This document shows positions 1-11,975 of a stretch of DNA of 64,000 nucleotides, piece after piece. Position 1 is the stretch's first letter; each line of letters begins with the position of its first letter. Position numbers and translations under genes: made by a program. The stretch spans positions 89,139,062 to 89,203,061 of the forward strand of contig NC_134367.1 in assembly GCF_035582795.1 (NCBI RefSeq). The letters run 5' to 3'. A model generated the notes under the pieces. That model searched no databases, was not told where the DNA came from, and saw only the letters and a list, made by a program, of their open reading frames with translations. The DNA comes from Mycteria americana (lineage: Eukaryota > Chordata > Aves > Ciconiiformes > Ciconiidae).

Positions 1-3000
1 GACATCCTCCATGGCCTGTTTTGTTCTATGTTATAGTGTCAGTTAGATTAAGAATTGTATGAGCATCTAGACGCTTGACTGCTTATCAAGGCAGCAGTAG
101 TTTCTATACTTACTTTGTTTCTCAACAGTTTGTTAGAGAAATTTCTAATTTCTAAATTTCTAAACAGTTTCTCAAATTAGTTAATTGCCCCATTAATTTT
201 GTAGTTTTGGTCCCACATGTATTAAAACACCTGAATCTATGGTAGCTTAGAATGCTATGGCATTTAAAATACCATCTACTGAACAATGAAAACGTAGGAT
301 AATATTCAGGATATCTTGTTTCATCAGGTACTGGCAACTTGTAGCTCCATTGGTTGCCGCCAACTGACTATCACAAACTGGATATATTTTCCATCTTGGT
401 ATATTGTTGCATTTTTCAGCTTTGAGATTGAAATGCACAGTTGTTATATCGTTTTTTTAAAGTCTTTAATAGATTTGTCAACTTCTAACTGAAATAACCG
501 AAATATTTCTATTGTGGTTGATCTGAACTCTTTTTATTTTTTTATTACTAGCATCATTCTATAAAATAATCTGATTTCCATAGCCAAAGCTGGAGTCAAG
601 ATAGTGCTTAATTTTTTACATCACTTTATTATATATTTTACCCATGTTACAATTGTCTTATGTAAAGAAGACAAAAAGGAAAAATTGTGTTTAATATTTT
701 TGTGTCAGAATTTGAAGTAGCTTTTGCAGTTAACTTTGCCACAGCCTTCATCAAACTGACAGCCTGTATTTTATTATCAGACATCAAATTAATTACCTGA
801 TTTTTCTAAAACCCTATTTGCTGCTGGTGGTTTTGTTCTCATGGTTATTTGCACCACGTGCCATGGGACTGTGCAAAGATTGTTCTGATTGCCCCACTCT
901 GAGAGCTCCATTCTGTGTATCTGTTTTTAAATATAGTCCCTTTATTTTTATTCTCTATTAGTAAGCTAGTTACTTTGATGGAAACAACCAGGTAATTTTT
1001 TCGCTCTCACATGTACTACCATTAGGAAAAGAGGTATGACAATAGGGTGAGGTTATGCTCTTAGCCCAAGGTTGCTTGCATACATGATGATGAGTGTAAG
1101 TCTTTGGTTTTGTTGATTCACACTGATGATGGGGTTTGCTTGTTTATCTGGATACCACATGGTGTATGCTGCCACAAACATAAACAATAGGGAGCAATGA
1201 TATGGCTAGTTCTCAACAATTCTGAAAAAAAATGAAAGAAAAAGCTTTTGCTGTTCTTGAGATTTCATTTCTGCTTCTTTGAGAATGCTTGAAAGTGACC
1301 TCTGCAGAAACCAGTTAAGCTTTTTTATCTTCTACAGGAAACAGACTAAAATTCAGATTGCCTAAGTATCATCTGTGATAACATGGGAAGCTTCTCATCC
1401 AGGAGGGAAAGCATTATCCCTTTGCTGAGTCTGCAGGCCATAGCTTGGATCCCCAAATTGGAGTAGGTACCACTGTCAGTGAAGACCTCAGCCTGGTCAT
1501 TTCTTGGGAACTGGCTTATACCAAATGTAATGAAGCTGCATCTTTTATCTCTTCACTGAATCTGAATGGCTAAACTCAGGTGACTGATTTCTCATTGGTG
1601 CCATCAATACTTTGCATCAACCTGTTTTCTTCAGATTGCAGTTCAGGAATGGGTTTATCCCTTCTTTGGAGGAATCAAGCTGCTTTATAAACCTCTTGTT
1701 TTTCTTCAAAATCTGCTTGATTTGTCTTTCCAGAATGAAGACTCTTCACTGAGCACATATCTTAAATTATTTCATTATGTATCACAAGACACAAAGAAAT
1801 AACATTGCATATTACACAAGCTTACAGCTTAATTATATTATTCCTTTCTTTTCTGGTATCTAATATATTAATATCATATGTGCTATAGGAGGTACAGAGT
1901 AGAGAAGAAAATATTTCTCTTGCCTCAATATTTTTAGAGCATGGCATACTGTTTCAGCTTATTAGGATGACTGTACATTAAGCTTCCTCTGGAATAAAGA
2001 AGGACACTAGAAAAAATCTAATGTATGCCTTTTCTTCTACAGAGCAGAAAGGTCTTGCCAGTAAGTCAGATTCAAGTGGCCTCAAGCTTGTTTTCTCCCT
2101 GTGTTCTTTTTCCTCAGTAATTTCCTTAAAATAGAATTAGTCAAATGCTGTAAGGTTTTCTTCTTTGGGGTGGGGCAAGGTTTCTGAATTATTTTTAAGT
2201 CAGACAAGCTCCTCACACTTAACATGAAGGCAACACAAACATTTGTGGCAGAATAATTTAGGGAGTTGTATACTTTGCTTTGGAGTTAGGAAAGAGAAGG
2301 AGTAGCATGGAAACACCTTACGCTGGTATCATCACCAAGAATTCATCTGATGACACCACACTGGCTTTCCCTTTTTGTTCTGGAAACACAATGTCTTGAT
2401 AAAACGGATGAGCTTATTTGAGAGTGTTTGAGATTTCACCTGTGCTGGTGATGCTCAGTATTGTGACTGCTTTTTAGTATCTTGACCTAGGCGATGGTCC
2501 GGTTAACACTTGTTTAAAAGCCTGATTAGATGTCATAAGAGCTAATTGATAACCTCCTCAGAGTTGCAATTGTGAAATCTCTTATTGTTTTTTTGTTTTG
2601 TATTTAAGCAAATATACATCGTACATTTATTCTCATTAGAACTACAGTAAGATTTGGGGATTTTTTTCTTTCTCCAATTCTTATGCCCTTATTTCCAGTA
2701 GGGGTTTGGTGAAGGATTTTGGAAGAGGTCAGATGAAACAGTGGCTGCAAACATCAGAGACAAATCTCTTTTGCTTTTTAGTTCCATCTCTTTCATCCTT
2801 TTGCCCTGTATACCTAGATGATAGATTGGGAGTCACCCTTAAAGGGAACATGGTACTGGTTTTTCACATCTTCAGGAATAGCACCAGTCTCCCTTCTTAC
2901 TGCGGAACTGTTCCTGCATCTTGACACATTTCTAGGATTTTAACTCCATATTAACGCTGAAAGGAGTAAGATCTGTTTAGCTATTTCTGCATGTTGGCCA

Positions 3001-4658
3001 AACCTTTTTTTTGACCATGCAGTAGGCTCAGTTTTTAAGCAGGGACTTCACGCTTACTTTTTTGTACCTTTTCCACCTCTGGCTGGTTCAGATATTCCCC
3101 ATAGCTCAACCACCTTCTCACCTCTCCTTTTTGATTGGCATTGTATGGCAAGACAGAGAGTGTTACTTGTGATTTTGGGGGTCATGGGAAGAGCTAGAAT
3201 TTGCAAAGGATGGTCATAGGGGCGTTATGGAAGAGTGTTGGAGCAGTGTGGGGAGGGTGGTTAAATACCATAGCTTGGATCCGTGAGCAGAAAGAGAAGG
3301 TTCACTGAAGTTGAGTGGAGATTGCAGGGCGCTTTAAGAATCACATTTTCTCATGTGGCTGCCTGCACAGTCATGTCCCTTCTTGTGTCCATTGCCTTCT
3401 TAAAAATGTTCCTTTTTCTTCATAGCATTCAGCCAGTTTTTCAACTGACAGGACCAAGGTTGCTGCCTACTTTTTTGGTTGAAGTAATGGCTAGTGGGAA
3501 AGAGAAGAAATGGTGCTGGAGTATGTAGCCACTGGTACGATTCTGTACTTCCTGCTAATAAACTCCTGTTAGTGGATGGGGAGATCTACAAAAGAGCTGT
3601 TGATAACAACACTTTTAAATAAAACCAGATCAACAACATGTAAACGACTCTAAAACTGTCTGTCACTGAGTTGGGATTACCCAGTTGTGTCCCTTGTCCT
3701 TTCAGACTGACTAGTTCAGCGAGGCAGCCCCGTGTGAGAAAGTATTCCTGTCCCCAGAGACCTCAGGGGTTTCCTCACACCTGCTTGTAACTGTAACATA
3801 GTACCATGAAGAGAGGATGGAGTAATTAATGAGACATCCACATGCATATAGGAGTTTAAATATGCAATTGACTATATTTATTAAACTATACCTAGATTAA
3901 TGTTTATAGAGATTAATGTTTCAGGTGTGTTGAGCAGTAACGCTAAGTAATAAAGTCAAGTCCACTGGTGCTTCTACAAGTCAGCCCGTAATTTTACTCT
4001 TTACATAGCACAAAAAGAGTTTTAAGAGTACTGCATTGTGTAAGTAGGCTCATCAGGCTGCGTTGGGACTAAATCTTTTCCTGTGAGCAGCAGACAGGTG
4101 CTGCTCCCCAGCATTTTAGGTGGTTGTTTAATGTTGGCCTACCTGTTCTTTTGATACTGCTTTTTTCTGCACATAATTTCTCTTCAGTGAAAGGAAGGGT
4201 TGGCTTTTTGAACCATCAGAGCAACTGGCCCCGAGGAAGAAAAGAAAGCCACCTTATACAGTTAAACGAATGGTAGAATCTATCAAATTGTATCAACCAG
4301 AAATCACTTTTTAAAATGCTCATTACTCAAGAGTCTGGCAGAGCCACATCTATTTAACTGCTTCTGTTCCCTACAAAGACTGAAGCTGTGGTCTTTGAAG
4401 AAGAAATGTCACAGCTGAGGCAGGTGCGCTGCTTAAGGGCTGTCTTCAAATGGGCCTCGGAGTGCTGGGGAACCATCTGGACAAGCTGACGAGGAACAAT
4501 TCAGTCTGAAAGAACTAGCAGAATTAATTTGGGAGTCGCAGCTCCCTGCCAGTCTTACTTAACTGGCAGCATCTAGAGCTTTATCTAGTTCATGCTAAAC
4601 AAACTGGGAGAACAGCAAAGGATAGTACAGGAAAGGAAACTGATAGTGAATAGACTTT
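1..4658. other. Non-coding flank or first intron of EFCAB2
   Basis: AT-rich sequence without a convincing exon. The open frames in it are short (up to about 80 codons), start and end at random, and show no family resemblance. EFCAB2 lacks its start codon in this window, so this stretch is either its first intron or, less likely, its 5' flank. No CpG-rich segment suggestive of its promoter is visible here. Confidence 0.6.
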
Positions 4659-5220
4659 TGTTGTGGTTTAGCCCCAGTTGGCAACTAAGCCCCACACAGC
4701 CGCTCACTCACCCTGCCCCCCAGTGGGAAGGGGAGAGAATCTGAAGAGCAAAAGTAAGAAAACTCGTGGGTTGAGATAAGAACAGTTTAATGATTGAAAT
4801 AAAATAAAGTAATAATAATAATAATAAATTGTAAGGAAAAGGAAAACAACGAGATACAGAGAGGAACAAAACCCAAGAAAAAAACAAGTGATGCCACCAC
4901 TCACCTCCCGCTGACTGGCACCCAGCCCGACCCCGAGCAGCGATTGCTGCCCCCCAGCCAACTCCCCCCAGTTTATACTGAGCACGATGCCATATGGTAT
5001 GGAATAGCCCTTTGGCCAGTTTGGCTGTGCCCCCTCCCAGCTTCTTGTGCACCTGGCAGAGCATGGGAAGCTGAATAAGTCCTTGACCAGTGTAAGCACT
5101 GCTCAGCAACAACTCAGTCATCAGTGTGTTATCAACATTGTTCTCATACTAAATCCAAAACACAGCACTATATCAGCTACTGGAAAGAAAATTAACTCTA
5201 TCCCAGCCGAAACCAGGACA
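4659..5220 (-). repeat. 3' LTR of the truncated ERVL-like element
   Basis: A 562-bp LTR. On the minus strand it begins TGTCCTGGTTT and ends CCACAACA, so it has the standard TG...CA ends. A TATA box (TATAAA, minus strand) lies at 4972-4977. An (AAT)n run at about 4811-4827 sits in the downstream part. A purine-rich tract (AAGGGGTGGA) lies just upstream, at about 5223-5232, where a polypurine tract should be. Its central part differs from the two other LTRs in this window, so it is a different subfamily. A target-site duplication cannot be tested because the other end of the element is gone. Confidence 0.88.
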
Positions 5221-5689
5221 GTATCCACCCCTTATTCTATACCATCTATGTCATGCCCGTGTCCTACCCTTTCCAATACATTCCAGTTAATCACCACCAG
5301 TTTCCCTGTCTTTTGATATATACACACAGATATCATTCCCTTGGTCTATGGGCCATCCCTCTAAAATGTCTGTTGGGTTCATTTAGTCCATGACTTTGGG
5401 TTCCATTTGTCATAATAGTCTTTCAGGGCAGGAGAGATGGTGTGTGGTGTTGGATTGTTGCACGCTGAAGCCAGCTTTGGTTCCATCACTGCTGCACTTC
5501 ACTTGGTTTCATCGAAGTTAATTCTTCCTTAATCTGGGTGATTCTTACTGTAATACTGTTAATATGGCATGTAGCAACCATAAAAATAATTACATACAGT
5601 ATTATATAGCAATTAACATCATACCATTCAGTTCATTGCCTGTTTTCACCCAAAATCAAATCCCCTTGAGGTACACATCAGAATTCCCC

Positions 5690-6650
5690 ATCCTCCTGCA
5701 CCACCCACCAAGTGCACCCAGGTCTTGAGCAAAAGCAATCCCACGAATGGGTTTTCCTCTGCCCAAGGCAGGAGTAACCCAGACTGTCTTCCCCAGCGTA
5801 TTTTTTACGTGCACTACAGGGACTTTATGCCCCTCTACAGTACATAAAAGTTTTGATTGGGCAGGGCCAGCTCAATTGACAGATCCCCTAGAGTTGACTA
5901 ACCAGGTGGCCTTTGCTAAACGTGCATCCCAATGTTTGAATGTCCCAGCACCCATTGCTCTCAGTGTAGTCTTTGACAGTCCATTGTATCGTTCAATTTT
6001 CCCGGGGGCTGGTGCATGATAGGGGGTGTGATATACCCACTCCGTGCCATGCTCTTTGGGCCAGGTGTCTATGAGACTGTTTTGGAAATGAGTCCTGTTG
6101 TCTGACTCAGTTCTCTCTGGGGTGCCGTGTCACCACAGGACTTGCTCTTCAAGGCCCAGGAGAGTGTTCTGGGCAGTGGCATGGGGCACAGGATAAGTTT
6201 CCAGCCATCCGGTGGTTGTTTCCACCATGGTAAGCACATAGCGCTTGCCTTGGGGTTTTGTGGGAGTGTGATATAATCAATCTGCCAGGCCTCCCCATAT
6301 TTATATTTCAGCCATTGTCCTCCATACCACATAGGCTTTAACTGTTTGGCTTGTTTGATTGCAGTGTATGTTTCACATTCATGGATAACCTGTGCGATAG
6401 TGTCCATGGTCAAGTCCACCCCTCATTCACAAGCCCATCTATATGTTGCATCTCTTCCTTGATGGCCTCAGGTGTCACGGGCCCACCAAGCTATGAATAA
6501 TTCACCCTTATCTTGCCAGTCCAGATCCACCTGAGCCACTTCAATCTTAGCAGCCTGATCCACCTGCTGGTGGTTTCTATGTTCTTCAGTGGCCCCACTC
6601 CTGGGTACATGAGCATCCATGTGATGTACTTTTACAACCAGGTTCTCCAC
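5690..6650 (-). pseudogene. ERVL-like integrase, broken
   Basis: Spread over several frames on the minus strand. The N-terminal zinc-binding region shows paired histidines (HHMDAH, near 6620). The catalytic core starts with WQIDYI at about 6277-6294. The second acidic site follows in ESDN near 6103, and the third in GKIERYNG near 5995, which together fit a retroviral D,D-E core. The C-terminal region runs on to about 5690. Breaks include a stop after the zinc region (about 6468), a shift of frame inside the core and a TGA at 5872-5874. It is an inactive relic. Confidence 0.82.
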
Positions 6651-6668
6651 CCGGGCAGCAATATCTTG

Positions 6669-7400
6669 CTACAATAAGGCAGCCCAGATGGGTTTGCCTC
6701 TGTGCTGCCAGTTACTCTGCTTCCATTGCGGCAACCACCCCCACAGGGCATTTGCCACCATCCATGTGTCAGTATAGAGATAGAGCACTGGCCACTTTTC
6801 TCGTTCAGCAACGTCTAAAGCTAACTGGATGGCCTTTACTTCTGCAAATTGGCTCAATTCACCATCTTCTTCAGCAGTTTCTACAACTTGTCGTATAGGA
6901 CTCCATACAGCAGCTTTCCATCTCCATTGGTTTCCTACAATATGACAGGACCCATCAGTGAACCGGGCATATTGTTTCTCATTTTCTGATAGTTTATTAT
7001 AGCGTGGGGCCTCCTCAGTGCACATCACCTCCTCCTCTGGCGATATTCTGAAATCTTTGCCTTCTGGACAGTCCATGATCACTTCCAAGATTCCTGGGCG
7101 ACAGGGGTTTCCTATTTGAGCCCATTGTGTGATCAGTGCAACCCACTTACTCCACGTAGCATCCGTTGCACGATGTGTAGAGGGGACCCTCCCTTTGAAC
7201 ATCCAGCCCAGCACCGGCAGCCGGGGTGCCAGGAGGAGCTGTGCTTCAGTACCAACCACTTCTGAAGCAGCTCAAACCCCTTCATATGCTGCCAATATCT
7301 CTTTCTCAGTTGGAGTATAGCGGGCCTCAGATCCTCTCTATCCCTGACTCCAAAACCCTAAAGGTAGACCTCGAGTCTCTGCTGGTGCTTTCTGCCAAAG
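6669..7400 (-). pseudogene. ERVL-like RNase H and connection region, broken
   Basis: The longest open part runs from 7259 to 6669 (196 codons). It shows TDGSC near residue 102, then a SQFAEVKAIQLAL segment and LYTDTW, the order of acidic residues expected of an RNase H fold (Asp, Glu, Asp). Upstream, the connection region is interrupted by a TGA at 7272-7274 and by a change of frame somewhere between about 7320 and 7370. The segment lies between reverse transcriptase and integrase, as in a retroviral pol gene. Confidence 0.82.
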
Positions 7401-7522
7401 GCTCCAGGTAGGGCCATTCTCCCCAGCGCGGTGTAGAGCATATTTTTCATATCTTGCCCTGCCTGGACTGGCCCAAGGGCTACTGCATGAACTATCTCCC
7501 CTTTAATTTGTTCAAAGGCTTG

Positions 7523-8275
7523 TCATTGCTCAGGGCCCCATTTGAAATTGTTCTTCTTCTGGGTCACTTGATAGACAGGGCTTACGATCAAACTGTAATT
7601 TGGAATATGCATTCTCCAAAAACCCACAACGCCTAAGAAAGCTTGTGTTTCCTTTTTGCTAGTTGGTGGAGACATGGCTGTTATTTTGTTGATCACATCC
7701 ATTGGGATCTGATGATGTCCATCTTGCCATTTTATTCCTAAAAACTGGATCTCCTGTGCAGGTCCCTTGACCTTTCTTTGTTTTATGGCAAAACTGGCTT
7801 TCAGAAGGATTTGGACTATTTTCTTCCCTTTCTGAAAAACTTCTTGTGCTGTATTGCGCCACACGATAATGTCATCAATGTATTGCAGCTGTTCTGGAGC
7901 TTCACCCTGTTCCAGTGCAGTCTGGATCAGTCCATGGCAAATGGCAGGGCTGTGTTTCCACCCCTGGGGCAATCGATTCCAAGTGTACTGAACGCCCTTC
8001 CAAGTGAAAGCAAACTGTGGCCTGCACTCTGCTGCCAAAGGGATTGAGAAGAACACATTAGCGATATCAGTTGTAGCATGCCATTTGGCTGCCTTTGACT
8101 CCAGTTCATATTTAAGTTCTAGGATGTCCGGCACGGCAGCACTCGGCGGCGGTGTAACTTCATTCAGGCCACGATAGTCTACTGTTAGTCTCCACTCTCC
8201 ATTAGACTTTTGCACTGGCCTTATAGGACTGTTAAAAGGTGAGCGAGTCTTACTGATCACTCCTTGGCTCTCCAG
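7523..8275 (-). pseudogene. ERVL-like reverse transcriptase domain
   Basis: Open for 245 codons on the minus strand (8260-7523). It shows the order of RT landmarks: SPFNSPIRPV, a TVDYRGLNEVTPP segment, TDIANVFFSIP (first catalytic Asp), LPQGWKHSP, then YIDDIIVW (YIDD at 7871-7882, residue 127) and LGIKWQDG. This catalytic core looks intact, but the frame is cut off from the protease by a TGA at 8276-8278 and from the thumb and connection by another TGA at 7523-7525. Relic of a reverse transcriptase; no sign of host use. Confidence 0.9.
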
Positions 8276-8765
8276 TCAACGATTCAGCTTATGGATGGGA
8301 ATCAGGGAGTCTTGGTTGGTGCGATATTGCCTCCAGTGCACCGTTGTGGTAGTGATTGGCACCTGTTGTTCTTCAACCCTCAGCAACCCCACAACAGAAG
8401 GGTCCTCTGAGAGACCAGGCAAGGTGGACAGCTGTTTAATTTCCTCTGTCTCCAAGGCAGCTATACCAAAAGCCCACCGGTACCCTTTTGGGTCCTTGAA
8501 ACACCCTCTCCTGAGGCAGTCTATGCCAAGGATGCATGGAGCCTCTGGGCCAGTCACAATGGGGTGCTTTTGCCACTCATTCCCAGTTAGGTTCACTTCA
8601 GCCTCCAATACAGTTAGCTGTTGGGATCTCCCTGTCACTCCAGAAATACAGATGGGTTCTGCCCCTGTATAGCTTGATGGCATTAGGGTACACTGTGTAC
8701 CGGTGTCTACTGGAGCCTTCCACTCCTGTGGGTCTGATGAGCCAGGCCATTGAATACAGTTAATG
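8276..8765 (-). pseudogene. ERVL-like protease region, truncated at its start
   Basis: On the minus strand an aspartic protease site VDTGTQC is readable with the DTG codons at 8699-8707. The frame continues through a GIDCLRRG segment typical of the retroviral protease flap and C-terminal part, then a linker into reverse transcriptase. It ends at a TGA (8276-8278). Upstream of about 8765 there is nothing retroviral, so gag and the start of the protease are lost. Confidence 0.78.
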
Positions 8766-10360
8766 TATCTGAGGAATGGATTTTAAGACATTTTGTCTTC
8801 TTATTGCATATGTGGTAGGAAAATAAGTGAGAATGAGAAAATGAGAAAAAAAGACAAATATCTGAAGCATTTTAGCAGCATAAAAATGGAAATAGTATGT
8901 CATCCCTACAGGACCCCGCATTTGATGAAATAAGTTGTTGTAGGTATTAGAATCTTTGTTGGCATGATATGTTTCAATATTTATTTATTTAAGCCATTAG
9001 AAGTAATCAGGTAATTTTATCTTTGATAATCTTTGAAATTATGTATTGTTTTTCTAGTAAGTAGAATAAGTGAGTGAAATCTTTTATTCAATCAGAGCGT
9101 AGGTATTTCTGTGCTGAAAACTGCTAAATAAGTGCTCCACAGGGCAACATGAAACTTTCATTGATCTACCCATGGAGCAGAGTCTCCTTGTACAGAAAGA
9201 TTTCAGTACATTAGAGTATCACATCTGCTGAGTTAACTGCATGTCTGATCTCTTGATGGTATAATTTTATAACTTTATCCATTACTTCCTAGAGCTGGAA
9301 TCCATCTTTTTCTCCCTCCCAAAGAAAGGTTTAGAGTGAATCATAGAAGTCTTCAGATAACTAGCTTTGCCATCCTGAACTATGTTGAACATCTTTGGCT
9401 TTCATTCCTAGAGGGGGGACAAGAGATTTAGGCAATAGCTTATTAGGTGTTCACTCATCTCACGGAGAGTCTTTGAGAGGACTACAGTGTATTACGTTTT
9501 CTTCCATGGATATGGCTCTTAATCACAACTTCCTCTCAGTTCTTGGAAGAAATATAGATTAACTGGGAGATAGATTAAATCATCAAGTTAATTTCATTCC
9601 AGGACATTTCTTTGTCAGGCATCTTGAAACAGAAATGTATACTGTTTTCACGGAAGGCAAAGCTTGAAAAGGCTGGATGGCTACATAGTTCCAGTACTGG
9701 AAATCTCTCCCTGCCTCCCCCTGGTTAATTTTTATTTCTACAGAAGGCTCACTCATCAAGCCAAGAATATATAGCTATAAATATTCCTTCAGCATTTCTC
9801 TACTGCAAGACATAGTGTACAATTGAAGTGCCTGATCTCAAGAACTAAACTCCAACAGTCTACATTGGAGACTGGATCCAGGACTCTGAAGTCACTGAAA
9901 AAACTCCCATCAAATTTAGTAGTTTGAGAGTCTTTAGAGCCTCTTATACAAGGAATCAGGTCCACTTAGATTTAACTGTGTTTTTTGGAAAGGAATTAAA
10001 TGCGGATTTTACTGCTTAGGTGCATAAAAGGTAGGCATTGTTGTCAAGCTATGAAAAGAATACAGCTTGTCCTGCGTCTGAGGACTGAACCGTGCTCTTC
10101 CTCAGTGAGCTCCATTCTCCAATCCATCGTACATGTACCTGCCCATGCTTCCATCAGGGGAATAAAGTCAGAGAGAGGAATACAGGATATATTCCTACCT
10201 CTCTTCTCTTCATGTATCCTCTGGGGGAGTTCAGTATCAAACAAATGGAAAGCAGCAGGCACCTGTACCTTTATAAGAGGATGCACCTCTACTCTATATG
10301 AAAAAGAACTTACTTATATCTGGGTCAATCCACTACTATATTGAAGTGCATGCAGCCTAT
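8766..10360. other. Non-coding stretch, probable EFCAB2 intron
   Basis: AT-rich, with no exon, RNA gene or repeat that I recognise. Confidence 0.5.
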
Positions 10361-10490
10361 GGTGGGTTGACCTTGGCAGCTGCCAGGCACCCACCCAGCT
10401 GCTCTCTGCCCTCCTCAACAGCACTGGCGGAGAACATACGATGAAAAAGCTCATGGGTCGAGATAAAGACAGGGAGATCACAAAGCCAAT
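10361..10490 (-). repeat. Fragment of a second avian LTR family
   Basis: About 130 bp beginning near TGGGTTGACCTTGGC (+ strand) and containing AAAAGCTCATGGGTCGAGAT and AAAGACAGGGAGATCAC. The block resembles the R-region of the larger LTRs here, which carry AAAACTCGTGGGTTGAGAT and AAAGACAG. It fits the 3' end, in antisense, of a related bird LTR. The rest of that LTR is missing. The family assignment is from memory. Confidence 0.55.
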
Positions 10491-11696
10491 ATATCATTTA
10501 GGTATGTTCAGTTCTGATACCCTTTGCCAGAAAACAGACATTTCTGTCATGAGGGTAAGAGAGCAAATGAAAAAAATGGTTGTAGATTGCAGCCCCACAG
10601 ATTCCCAAACTATTTGGATTGTAGAAAACTAGGTATGAAATTGTTATGCCTGTGGCAACACGGTCCAGTGGTTTATTGCTGGTCAGAGCTGCTCGACAAC
10701 ACTTAACACCAGATGAGCCTAAAGAAGAAAATAAATCGGTTCTAACAGAGGAGAGCTCTGTTTCAATTATTACGCTGAAAATACAGAAGAGAAGTGTGCA
10801 AATGAGAAAACAAGTGTACCTGATACCAATCTCGTGTTGTCTGTCACTCAAATTTTCCCTGCGGTGTCTCTGTGGAGGCTGTGGGGCTAGCTCACAAAAT
10901 GCTGTCTCCTGAGAGTTGGTTTGTCAGCTGGAATTTGGGGCTGTATTTAGCCACAGGAACCAAAAGGTCAAGTCCATATCACTTTGCTTCCTATATTCTG
11001 TCCTTCAGAGTCAAACTACGACATTAATAAATGGGCTAACCAGTTCACTCTTTATTTACCCTGGCTTCCTTGCCAGGGAGCTTTTTTTTTTGAGATGGAC
11101 CCCTTCCTCTCTTTAGATTTTGCTTTTCAGAATTTATTTCCTGGTACTTCCCTTAGCCCCAGAATGCAATTTCTGGCTTTAGACAAGATATACCTGTGAT
11201 AACTTGTGGTTCTTCTTTTCCCATTCTTTGAGATTGAGATATTAAAAGGAAATGCAGCAAATTACTCCTTCCCCTTCGCTGAGATAATCTTCCTTTTCAA
11301 ACTGTTACAGTAAATTATTTACCATGAGACATATTCACTGTGCACATATCTTAGCCATCTCTTTATTCCTGGTTCTCAGCTTTTCACACAGTATGGCTAA
11401 CTTAGTGGACATGGAGCACTCATGCTTCCTTGGATGCAGGATGAAGAGACTCAGCCCCATCTCAGGGCAAGCCTGGGCCCACGTTCGCCTTGCTTGTACC
11501 ACTGGTACCACGGTGTCCAGGAAGGGCTCCGGCTCATGGTCCAGAAGGAGCTGTGGTGCACTCTGGCCAGGGTGCGCACCTGGAGAGCTAGGTGATCTTG
11601 CAGCTGAGACACACCATTACCACCAGACTTGACGCAGCTGCAGAGCCATAGCAAGGCCATATTACTAATATGAAAAAAACTATAACTGAAAAAAAA
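10491..11696. other. Non-coding stretch, probable EFCAB2 intron
   Basis: No recognised gene. A moderately GC-rich patch lies at about 11450-11640, but no splice-bounded frame or known family is visible in it. Confidence 0.45.
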
Positions 11697-11744
11697 CACT
11701 CAAAATGCAGAATCTGTCATTTGACAGATTCTGCATTTTGAGTG
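11697..11744. repeat. Perfect 23-bp inverted repeat
   Basis: Arms 11697-11719 and 11722-11744 are exact reverse complements with a 2-base spacer (TT). Outside the arms, an oligo-A run on the left (six A) faces an oligo-T run on the right, offset by one base. It lies 146 bp upstream of the first EFCAB2 exon in the window. Confidence 0.95.
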
Positions 11745-11890
11745 GTTTTTTTTCCAAATAACTTCTGCTTTTTCCAAGTCCCCTTTATCAGTTTTGGTGC
11801 TTCTGCTGTCGCAGTTCTCAAATGGGAAATAAATCAGTTGCAACAGCTCAGTGAATCTTTCTTTTTCTTTTCTTATGTTTCTTTTTGCAG

Positions 11891-11975
11891 ATCGCGCAGT
11901 AGCTGAAATCGAGAAAAAGATTATAGAAGCTTTTGAGGTGTTTGACCATGAATGCAATAAAACTGTGGATGTCAG
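11891..11975 (+). CDS. EFCAB2: EFCAB2 coding exon, first in window
   Basis: 85 bases between a CTTTTTGCAG acceptor and a GTTTGT donor. It begins with two bases of a split codon and ends with two bases of the next, reading AVAEIEKKIIEAFEVFDHE and on to TVDV. It holds the helix and loop of the first EF hand. Upstream coding sequence must exist, because the exon starts inside a codon and has no initiator Met. Confidence 0.95.

Larger units (their letters stand above)
4659..8765 (-). mobile_element. 5'-truncated ERVL-like endogenous retrovirus (pol plus 3' LTR)
   Basis: A provirus relic read on the minus strand. In element order it holds a protease piece, reverse transcriptase, RNase H, integrase, about 470 bases of non-coding 3' region, a purine-rich tract and one LTR. 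The gag region, leader and 5' LTR are missing: retroviral similarity stops near 8765 and plain AT-rich host sequence follows. No env is visible. The pol frame is broken by several stops (8276-8278, 7523-7525, 7272-7274, 5872-5874) and by frameshifts in the RNase H and integrase parts, so it cannot make a working polyprotein. The RT and RNase H segments resemble the ERVL (class III, spuma-like) group common in birds; that assignment rests on memory of the family, not on a search. Confidence 0.9.

Noticed and set aside
4704..5121. Two overlapping 131- and 137-codon frames on the minus strand
   Set aside because: They lie wholly inside the LTR at 4659-5220, which is non-coding in this kind of element. 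The hydrophobic run comes from the T-rich LTR middle.
1..11890. Missing first coding exon of EFCAB2 inside the window
   Set aside because: I looked for a short Met-start exon with a donor of the right phase and for a CpG-rich promoter, and found neither. It probably lies upstream of the window.
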